Assembly: GCA_963457665.1 (NCBI GenBank)
Contig: OY735225.1
Span: 1,404,501 to 1,468,500 of the forward strand
Reading direction: 5' to 3'
Origin: Thysanoteuthis rhombus
Lineage: Eukaryota; Mollusca; Cephalopoda; Oegopsida; Thysanoteuthidae
DNA: 64,000 nt
Each line of letters begins with the position of its first letter. Position 1 is the stretch's first letter. The position numbers were made by a program, and so were the translations under genes. Below are positions 55,392-64,000 of the stretch, piece by piece. Under the pieces are notes generated by a model. The model was not told the DNA's origin and made no database searches. It saw only the letters and a list, made by a program, of their open reading frames with translations.

Positions 55392-55744
55392 GGACAAATT
55401 TGAAAAAAGAAATTGTATTCATTCCAAATATCAGAAAGGAAGAATTATCTTTACATATGATCCCTACCCAACCTTTTATTATTTTGATGATTTATTTTAT
55501 TTATACATTGATATTTTCATTGATTTTTATACATCTTATAGATAATTCCCTTGAGATATTAATTCTGTTTACCTTTTTTTAGAAAAGTGCTCAAGAACTG
55601 CCTGAACTGATATTGAGTTTGAAAAATAATTTCTCAGTTGAAAATTCTAAATTATGAATAGTTGAGAACAAAGAATGTTGCTGATAAGGAGAATTTTTTA
55701 CTTTATTTTCCTGTTTTTTTATTCCTGGAGTTAAATAAACTGGG

Positions 55745-55912
55745 TGAGTTGAGTTCAAACACCAACTGAGACTGGCACCAGTGCCCTTGAGAAAGTCATG
55801 AATCCAACTCCTCTCCCCATCTATTGGTAAATTAGCATATGGTGAAGTGATTGATGCTACTTTGGATGCTTGTTGCAAAAACCTCTAAGAACTCCAAGAT
55901 GAGGATTGAGGC
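55745..55912 (+). mobile_element. Family G SINE, 5'-truncated
   Basis: B-box-like gagttcaaacaccaactgag, then agtcatgaatccaactcctc and ctattggtaaattagc. Confidence 0.5.
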
Positions 55913-56259
55913 CTAGGCAGGGATGGATATTACTATGGCAAACTTCCTTTTTAAAGTTCACAAACCATTCCCTACTTGTGCTTGCACTTACTGCATCATT
56001 ATCTACAGTGAGCTATTGTCTAGCTTTTGTTATACTTTTTTCCCTGATTAGACTCAAAGAATTAAATGTTGAATGTGTATTTTATATTTAGCCAAAGTTG
56101 AGTAAAGTTATCACTTTTCCATTAAAAAATTCTCCAAGAGGCTGTATATATAAACAATTTGTAGAAAGCAGTCAGCGAACACTTACCATTGCCATTGTCT
56201 TTAAAAACTGAATGAGAATCAGGTCATATATTGCTGTAGTGCAGGGCAGGTAACTTTAA

Positions 56260-56720
56260 AAGTGTTTCTTGGATCCGCCCCAAAATTCAAACAATTTTCC
56301 CTTACTCCATATCCAAACCTTTTTTAAAAATTTATTTCACATTCATTGAGAACTTTTAGAGATATTGAGAATGTTAAGACTGAATACCAATGAAAATTTA
56401 TGGAAGGGTTGGCAGTGGGCTACAGAAGATATTTATAAACTTAGAAGCAGATCCTAGAATCGTTTTCTAATTGGGAAATTTTTTTTTCATAAATCAATGT
56501 ATTCGTTTATATTTGTCTATACAATATCTCCAATATTTCTTGATGAATTCCAATAACATTTTCTGGAAGTGTGAGGCATAGAGTAAGGGAGAAGTGATCA
56601 AATTTTTGTGCGGATCCATACACAGCTACCTCCCCTCTATCGTAACTGTATGTCCAAACCATATAATATATTTGAAAGCTTCCAATGAATTTCAGTGAAA
56701 TCTTGTGGATGGGTGAGCAG
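56260..56720. repeat. Family J repeat, two facing copies
   Basis: The plus-oriented copy starts ggatccgccccaaaattc (56272) and includes tttcacattcattgagaac. The opposite strand has the same unit at 56520-56720, with tttgtgcggatccataca and atgaatttcagtgaaat. Confidence 0.55.
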
Positions 56721-57244
56721 TGGAAGATGTAACTAAATGTTGATTGATGAAAATATATTTTATTACTTAGTAATAAAACATTATCCATTCTAAGATATTT
56801 TGTAAACTAACTGAGCTTGGGGTATGCAGTTGATCGTGCATTTATTTATTTTAGTTGGTATAGGGTTAAGAATATTACTGTAATCATAGATATCTTGTAA
56901 GCTGAAACCAGCGTCAATTTCTGACTTCTAAGGTCCTTGTTCCTTATGTAAAATTTGAATTGAGATAGATCACTAAACTCAAGATCTTTCTTCTTGAAAA
57001 GTATACTGGTAAAAAAGATACAAATTGCATGGTTGCCAATATTTGGGATTTAGATAACTTTTTTTCAATTTTTTGAATGTGGAAATCATTCTCAAATTAA
57101 AAAAATTAAAAAAATAAACATCTGAATCGGCAACAATGGAGTTCAAAATTCGAAAAATTACAAACAAAACATTGACACTGGCAACACTTGATTTGCAAAT
57201 TCGAAGCATAAAAATTAGAAATATATAAATTAGTAACCCTGAAG

Positions 57245-57357
57245 GGTTTTTTTTTCATTTCATCTGCTCCTTCTTGTCCAGTAATCGGGTAGTCTCCCCT
57301 CGGCCGAAAGAACTCTTCCTGAGTTATGGAAAATGTTTGTTTCATAAACATTTCCAT
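57245..57357 (-). other. Exon-like, GC-richer segment, possibly a 5' exon
   Basis: In otherwise AT-rich DNA, the minus strand from ATG at 57357 codes MEMFMKQTFSITQEEFF, then RPRGDYPITGQEGADEMKK, with natural-looking codon use. The plus strand also has an acceptor-like cttcttgtccag at 57270-57281. The stretch at 57.2-59 kb is less repetitive than its surroundings and has more CpG. It lies about 10 kb upstream of exon 1 of the minus-strand gene, so a 5' UTR exon or promoter is possible, but no splice join is proven. Confidence 0.25.
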
Positions 57358-58033
57358 CGATTACTTTCAGTTCAGTTAGGGTTTCTGCTTGATTTTTTTT
57401 CCTATTTGGCTTATATTAAGACATTATCTTGGATTAAAACATCGATCTTATCATAACTGTCCCTAGTTTGAAAACGGACAGCCTTTAATCATGGATCTGC
57501 CACACCGAAGACATTGTTTGCATAAAATTAATTAATTATCCATTGGATTTTTTACTGACGATTGGAATTTCTGCCGGAGTTTTCGGATCGAACAAGATGA
57601 TTGATTAGAAAAAAAAAAAGGTTATAAGTTTTTTTTCTCACTTCCATAAGAGTAAGTAAAACAAAGTTTATTTTGCGGTTTTCCCCGTTATTCTCTCAGT
57701 GATCTTCACTTGTTTTTCTTCGAGAGAGCATTTTTTTGTTTCGTTTTATTGTTGTTACCAGAGATACACATGATACTAAATTTTGCAACTACTATTTCTT
57801 CAATTTAATTACTTCGTTGAAATTATTTATTAAAACAGTAAAAAGAAAAAACAATTTTGGGAAAAATGCTTAAATGAAAAGATGGGATTTGATGTCTTTT
57901 TCCTTTGAAGAAAAAACGAACTTTTCTTGACTACAAACAATTTCGTCGTCATAGTGTTGTTAGTAATACACACAGTAGTTACACACACATTGTCACATCA
58001 TTTTAAACAAAATCTCTCTCGTTGCTAGTGATT

Positions 58034-58214
58034 TCGGGGCCCGGGGGGGGGGGATTTGGCTCCGTTTTTTAAAGGGGGGGCAGAATCTAACATTCGGTAA
58101 CATTTGTTAGTATTAGAAGAAAATGTACTATGTGGCCTTCTATGATCTAAAGCTTAGAGGGGGGCTCCAATAGGGGTCCAGAGACATTCAAATAGCCTCT
58201 CACCCCCCCCCCCC
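58034..58214. repeat. Long G and C runs
   Basis: ggggcccggggggggggg (58036-58053), a further ggggggg near 58074, ggggggct at 58159 and a C-run of 14 at 58203. Possible G-quadruplex region on both strands, unusual in this AT-rich window. Confidence 0.8.
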
Positions 58215-58904
58215 TGCATATAAACATCCATGCCTCTCTAAACAAAACCCAAACCTTTATACCTTTTGTTTGGAGGGGAATAGAGAAAAAAAAAGCTCTG
58301 TCTCTACTTGTCTTCAGTACTGAATACGATAGCTTGATCACGTGACTTGACACTTTCTCTTTCATGTTTCTTGTCGAGATTTTTTAAATCTTTTTTTTTT
58401 TTACCCCCCAGCACACCCTCGAAGTGTTAGCATATTGTATGTAATTTTCATGTGAGTGATTCTTCCTACTTTCTGGGGATATCTAAAGAAATTGAAAGAA
58501 ACAAACGATTAAAACCCCTTCAGCCTCCGAAAGTAGTCAATAAAATCTCACACTGCATGAAAATATTTGTGAAATGTAGATCTGGATCAATTCATATTTT
58601 TTCTTCTTATTTCCATACTTTTCCAAAACAGAAGGAGACGAGATGAATAATAAGATGAAATTGTTGAAGGAAAGTTGCTGGTTACCGAACACTTTTACTT
58701 GGAGGCAAACACGCATTACTTTCATTTGTACTATTCAATATGGACATTCTTGATTAACCCGTGTTAACGTTGTCTGAAGCATAATTGAATTGTCGCGTGC
58801 AATTAAATCTCAATTTTTATTTCTTAATACATCGAATAACTCTGCCTCAAACCGAACAAAATATGTTTTCTTCAACCGAACATTTTCTGGCAACTGTGAC
58901 TTTT

Positions 58905-58945
58905 CCTGTTTCAAAATGGCAGCCGCTCCAGCTGCAGACTAGCAG
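58905..58945 (+). promoter_or_regulatory. Possible initiator/YY1-like element
   Basis: The sequence caaaatggcagccgctccagc resembles the AAnATGGCGGC motif of YY1 found at many animal transcription start sites. It sits in a CpG-containing, repeat-poor stretch. It is based on one motif only. Confidence 0.2.
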
Positions 58946-59171
58946 GCTCTGATGGCGAATTAAAATTCAATGAAGCAGACAATAACCTTAACCCTCAAAA
59001 TATCAAACTTGCCTCCCCAAATACTAACACTTACAGTACCCTTAGAAACACTACTGCAGCTAGAGATGTGGCCATTTTAGAACAGGAAAGGTGACAATAG
59101 CCTCTTGTTGATTCTCAGACAACTGCTTCACTCCACATTAAAAGATCTTATGATTTGATACTCTACAAATG

Positions 59172-59487
59172 ATATATATATTTTAGGGGACAGCAACCTT
59201 TTTGCCTCTGCGAGCTGGAGCACATAGTAATTATTGAACGTTGGGCCACATAGACGTCATATAAAAAGATTGTTTTGTGGGAATTATCAATACATATACT
59301 TTGCCCCGAGTCAATGTTATGCATGCTTAACCAAAGAACTTGATTTAGTCATAAATCAAAGGATCTTGAAGAATATTCAAAACTTAAAAGTAAGCATACT
59401 ATCCCAATATTTGGACGTGGGCCAGTCTAAATACCTTCATGGCCCTAATTCGGCCTGCTGGCCATAGGTGGCCTTCCCCTGGCATAT
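59172..59487. mobile_element. hAT-like MITE with inverted ends
   Basis: Left aggggacagcaacctttttgcc; right ggccataggtggccttcccctgg. The outer 15 bases are inverted copies with few mismatches (CAGGGG-RGC-ACC). About 315 bp, with no transposase. Confidence 0.65.
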
Positions 59488-60389
59488 TCTGTCATGTTGC
59501 TACGTTCGTTATCATTGAAGATAGGAGATTGTTTGTCCAGATGATAATGGAATGTTTTGAGGATAAATTTTTTTACTTTGTGCTCACAGAAATTTTACAA
59601 CATTTATGAAAGCATTTTCTTTTTTTCTAACCTATAAATCACCTCCTTTAGCTTTTGGAATTATGAACTCAGTTAAAAAATGTATCCTAATGCAGTCACT
59701 TTTCTTGGAAGCAATTATCAGAGTATAAGAAGATTTCTACTAGGATTTAAAATTAGATCAATGTAAGTAATTGTATGATTGTTGAAAGTAAAATGCTGTC
59801 TCAACATGTATGCGTTCTTTACTTGATATTTTTCATCTAATTTTTAACAAAAAACTTTTACAAACTTTTGTAAGAGCTCTGTGATTTCATTAAAATACTT
59901 TTAATAATGAAAGTTTGGGATGTAATGATTGAATAAACCCTAATTAAAATAAAGAGTCAATCAAAAATATGTAGCCCTGAGGATTATTGCAACATTTTGC
60001 TTTAAACATATAGAACAAAATGTGTATCCATGTGTGTAAGTTAACGTTTTTCAATTTCTCAGTGAATGCACAGGTACTACACTCTGGTCATAGGCAGAGG
60101 GCCGGGGAGAGACATTCTGATTCTGGGAAGAAATGCCAATCCAGAGATAGTTCTGTAATTTTTACTGGTACCATGCTTAATATGTCATCTTTAGCTGTGA
60201 TCACCATCACTGACTGACATACTGAAAACGTGTTATATTCCATGTTAAGTGTTATACCAAAATGTGAGTTATGTTCCTTGCTCAATGTTGCCAATTTAGA
60301 TATTTTTGATTGCGTCTAGCTTGTCAAAAATTACTATTCAGATGATCTTTGATAAAATAAGTGATTTTTTAAAATTATTTCATAGTACC

Positions 60390-60640
60390 AAATGAGTAAT
60401 ATTTTTAATAAATCAAGTAATATTTTGAAATAAATGTTGAAGATGAAAGATACATTGAATTTATTTATTGATGTGTAATATTTCCTAGGTTTTAGATGTA
60501 TACCTGGAGAATCTAAATGTTTGAAGAAGTTTTTTTTTACTCTATTGTAGATTAAAAATGAGTTGGTCGCATTGTCTTACAGTCTTCACACAAGAAAAAA
60601 ACTAGCACGTCTATGGTCTGAGTTTCAGGCTTGTTTATCC
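60390..60640 (+). repeat. Family L repeat
   Basis: Second copy of the block at 28.9 kb: aatatttcctaggttttagatg, gagaatctaaatg, ctatggtctgagtttcaggc. Confidence 0.65.
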
Positions 60641-61674
60641 AAATTCTGATAAGAATCTCAAATGTCTATTAGACATTGTAATTTATGATGATAAGAATGT
60701 GGTAAATATCTTATGATAGCTTGGTAATTTTGATGACTAACAATTGAATAGAATGAAGTGATGTTAAGTCTGAATAAATAACTTATATTGTAGCACTAGT
60801 ATAAGCTGAAGTACAACATCCTAAAATCATTACTTTTAGATGTTTAGATGCTTTGAGCCTGGTATAGAAAACTGAATTGTATTTATAGTATTCCAGAGAT
60901 GAAAAAGAACAGAAATATCATTCAAAATACTGTCCAGCTGTTCACTCAAACGATTTTTTGCTCAAAGCCACCACTACCATATGGGCCTCTAGGGGTAAGC
61001 CTACTTAGCCTAATGGTCAATCTGTCACTGATTGAACCGTTTTAATGTATCAACATTGCAGCTGTACTCATAAATAGCAGTCAGAGAGAATCTAACTGTT
61101 GCCCAAATTCGGATTGAGGAAGTGGAGTCATTCATCAGTTGAAACAATGAAGATTAACTATAATCAATAAATACTGGAAGATAGACAAAGAACATAAACA
61201 TTATTACAGGGTGACTTTTCGGTTCTTGTCTAAAAATACAATGATGAAACTTTAGACCTCACCAGTTGGAAGAGAATGATAACAAAATATTTTTTTGTCA
61301 AATGAAGTTGGATGGATGTTGATGTATCGTAAGTTCTGTTTGAAAGCTTTTTAATTTCAAAGTTGTTTTTCTCTCTTGATACCATTTTTTTTTCATCTGG
61401 AACATTATTTTTTAATGAAGTTTTTTTTTTTCTGTGACTCCTGAAGAATTGATCCAATATCTTTTGCTTTTCAGTTTCTGGTTTGCATTTTATTATTATG
61501 GATTTTTTTTTTTTTGAATTGAAAAAAAAATTGAATAGGTTTTGTTTTTACATTCATTTGATGGTGTAGACATTTTTGTCTGGTTTATCATTGTGTATTT
61601 AACTTTATCCAATCACTGTGATTATTAATAAATTTAAATGGAAGATGCTTTGTTTAGCCTGCGTTCATGTCTGT

Positions 61675-61820
61675 CTTACCTAGGGCAATGGCCTGTTGTC
61701 CTCTTCAGAGTGCTCCCCTTGGGACCTTAATCCTTGTCCAAGCATCCCTTCCATCTTTCATAATAGTCTGCCAAGTCGTCTTTTGTGATCGCCATCAACC
61801 ACCTCTTCGTATTCACCTTG
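61675..61820 (-). pseudogene. Mariner-type transposase C-terminal fragment
   Basis: The minus strand reads ITKDDLADYYERWKGCLDK and then a GSTL-like end, matching the IPKEDFxxCFExWxxR C-terminal block of mariner. The copy shares nucleotide similarity with the fragments at 14.5 and 26.9 kb. Confidence 0.6.
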
Positions 61821-61821
61821 A

Positions 61822-61990
61822 CTTTTAAATTCATAAAGAGAAAGAATGTTAATTACAAAAAAAATAATTTCTGATTAGAATTTTCTCTCTTTGACCATTT
61901 TGTAAACTTAAATTCAGAAGAGTTCCACTATTTTTCATGCTATATCTTGAATTCTATTGTCAATTTCAAACAGTTTATGAATTAAATGTC
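61822..61990. mobile_element. Family B MITE
   Basis: Begins acttttaaattcat and ends tttatgaatta. Contains ctttgaccatttt and agagttccacta as in the copy at 17.4 kb. Confidence 0.6.
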
Positions 61991-62144
61991 TGAAATCTCC
62001 TACAGTCTCTGTCTATGTTGCATTAAAGCCACGCAAGTGGTTCGTGAGATATTTCTAAATGGCTGTATACTTACCCGACAAAACTTGTATGCCAAGTAAT
62101 ATCTTGCTGGTGCATTATTAGGAACCATCAACGAAAATGTCGCA

Positions 62145-62385
62145 AAAATTGTCATCATTGGTTTCTTCAGTTTTAAGTTGGTTTGGCTGGCTTGGTTTAT
62201 GTCCACCTGTTTTTTGAATATTCAGCCTTTTAGTGATCTCTGCCCAACCAAATGTGAGAGAAGTAACTTATTCATTGATCACCTCTTTTTCCAATTTTTT
62301 AATCGATCACTCTGCACATGTCATGCTGTCAAAAGATGTTGGTCCTGGGCTAGTTTCTATTGAGTGACTAACTAGACCTGTTTTA
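62145..62385 (+). repeat. Family A repeat, internally deleted
   Basis: The 5' end cattggtttcttcagtttt jumps to ttttgaatattcagccttttag, then runs to the normal end tctattgagtgactaactagacc. Confidence 0.7.
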
Positions 62386-62464
62386 TATTGTTTGATACTG
62401 CGCCTCACAGTTGAACTCTTCAGTGCCAGAAATGAAATTGGTTGAAATTATCATGACAAATATT

Positions 62465-62583
62465 AAAAGAAATAAATTCAAAAAATTCACCTGAAGCTGC
62501 AAGGGAGTTAACTTTGATCTGTGGTTATTTCCCTTGATGTTAACATTCAAGTTTTCTTTTCTGAATTTAAGAGTTAGATATCC
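62465..62583. mobile_element. Family B MITE, truncated
   Basis: Contains a foldback of the caagggaaataac block (gcaagggagttaac and ttatttcccttg) and ends ctgaatttaagagttag. Confidence 0.5.
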
Positions 62584-62684
62584 TTTTCTTTCATCAATTA
62601 AAGATATTGTTTGGTTCTCATTCTAAAAAAAACTTTCAAACTATATTTTCATGGCAAATTGATTGTATGTTTACACATAATTCT

Positions 62685-62765
62685 TTGGATTGAAACAAGC
62701 CTGAAAGTCAGACCATGGATGTGCTATTCAAACACAAGTTCTCTCCCATGCACTTTCATGTTGTA
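62685..62765 (-). repeat. Family L fragment
   Basis: Reverse complement of the acagcctgaaagtcagaccatgg end of L, truncated. Confidence 0.5.
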
Positions 62766-63394
62766 TATGAAAACAGTACGTCATTGAAATCCTATTTTAT
62801 TCTTGTAAGCAAACTTACCAACTGAAATAAACCTATCAATGAAACTGACCCTAAGCCAGTTTAAATACAAGATTTTAAAATGAATCTCAAACCACATCAG
62901 ATTCTTTGAAGTTGTTCCTTCTGAGATGGACAATTTTATTTTTATAACAGGAAAAAAAACAAAAAACCAGAGAATTATGAGATCAACCCTTGATTAATGT
63001 GATTGATTTGTTCCAAAATTTTCTTTTCTTTTTCAACTTGTCCTTCATTGCATTAACTTGTACAGCAATATCTCAACCACATTACGTCAAAACTACATTA
63101 TTCAAAGTGATCCTATGTACTTTTAGTTTCCTTTTGAAAAAAAAAAAGATGAATATTTTCACAGATACTTGGTAGTCTATAATATTATTCTGCTTGTTCC
63201 AACCTGTGTTCAGTTATGACATAAGGTTAGGTAGTTTACTGAGAGGGTAGGAATGGAAGCTTACTTATCCACATTCGTATAACATTAAGATAAAAGCATG
63301 AACCAGGAACAAAGATTAGAAGGGGTAAGGAAGAGAATGATAAAGGTGAGAGAAGAGCGGTGTCATGAGATAATGAATAATCTTAGTTGTCAAC

Positions 63395-63755
63395 ACTAGA
63401 ACCAAAACTGTGAAAAGAGGTTTCTTCAGTTTTTAAGCTGATCTGGCTGACTACGTATATATCATACTTACAGGTCACACTAATCGGCTGAAAATGTCAA
63501 TAATTAACTATTATGTCTAGAAAAAACTTTTCTCAAGATTCCCCCCAAGTAGGTTTTTAGTGGGGGTCCAAATTACAATGTAAGTTCATGCTCAATTGGT
63601 CACTAGTTTGAGCCCACTTTTTTTTTCTCAAATTCTAACTTTTTAGCAATCCAACAGAAGGTGTATTTATTACTCCTTATTCCAATTTTTTGATTGATCA
63701 CCCCAAAACACATAATACTGCCGAAAGCATTGGTCACATAAGTTTCTATTAAGTG
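63395..63755 (+). repeat. Family A repeat
   Basis: Starts gtgaaaagaggtttcttcag and ends agtttctattaagtgacctg, with the ccaaattacaatgtaagttc block. Confidence 0.7.
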
Positions 63756-64000
63756 ACCTGTTGTTATCTAATTTATGTGTTTCACTTGTAAGTCATGTAA
63801 TTTTGATAGGACTTTATACCTGACTGAATAATTGATGATAAACCACGTTTTTATCATTTACAATTCGTGGAAAATATAACTTGGATGAATGACTTGTATT
63901 TCTGTTTTATTTACTGGAAGTGGTGACTAATTGTTTTTATCATTATTCAAGAATGCAAGGTGTCCTGTATCCCTTGTATATAATCGTTATCATATGTTGA

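Noticed and set aside
55210..55582. Two overlapping open frames of 111 and 81 codons
   Set aside because: Both run through the 27-base T tract, giving a long Phe run. No domain or splice support.

Overview
This window looks like nuclear DNA from an AT-rich, intron-rich invertebrate animal. It shows GT-AG splice sites, almost no long open reading frames, abundant dinucleotide microsatellites, and relics of mariner, hAT-like and RTE-like elements. It also carries tRNA-derived SINEs and a broken copy of a multicopy protein family common in molluscs, cnidarians and other marine invertebrates. A mollusc or other lophotrochozoan would fit, but nothing here fixes the phylum.

One complete gene can be assembled by hand. 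It lies on the minus strand, with coding exons at 47264-47189, 39293-39182, 37210-37029 and 35568-35462. The three junctions keep one frame (intron phases 1, 2, 1) and give 158 residues: signal peptide, short ectodomain with seven cysteines, Tyr-rich juxtamembrane stretch, one membrane span with a GxxxGxxxG motif, and a short cytoplasmic tail. This layout resembles the cysteine- and tyrosine-rich CYYR1/Shisa-like proteins. On the plus strand an exon at 25507-25641 starts a second, unrecognised membrane protein; its downstream exons are uncertain.

Layout. 1-15 kb: intergenic or intronic DNA with a mariner relic, repeat-family A copies, an RTE 3' end nested in one A copy, and two diverged tandem arrays. 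15.9-17.2 kb: a minisatellite of exactly 80-bp units, with an isolated related unit at 2.4 kb. 20-25 kb: an RTE relic and a 2.4-kb minus-strand multi-frame pseudogene. 25-34 kb: the plus-strand exon, a 540-bp inverted-repeat element, a 37-bp-arm hairpin and an RTE relic. 35-47 kb: the CYYR1/Shisa-like gene, its introns full of MITEs and SINEs. 47-64 kb: more repeats, including two further RTE relics and hAT-like and mariner relics, plus a less repetitive stretch at 57.2-59 kb that may hold a promoter or 5' exon.

Most of the window is layered, decayed mobile DNA. At least ten recurrent families can be recognised by comparing the window with itself; the letters A, B, D, E, F, G, J, L, M, N and S are labels used only here. 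I found no CRISPR array, rRNA or convincing functional tRNA. I did not find a clearly new multigene system. The best leads are the hidden four-exon gene, the minisatellite with its dispersed relative, recurring hammerhead-like CTGAnGA...GAAA motifs, and the inverted-repeat elements.
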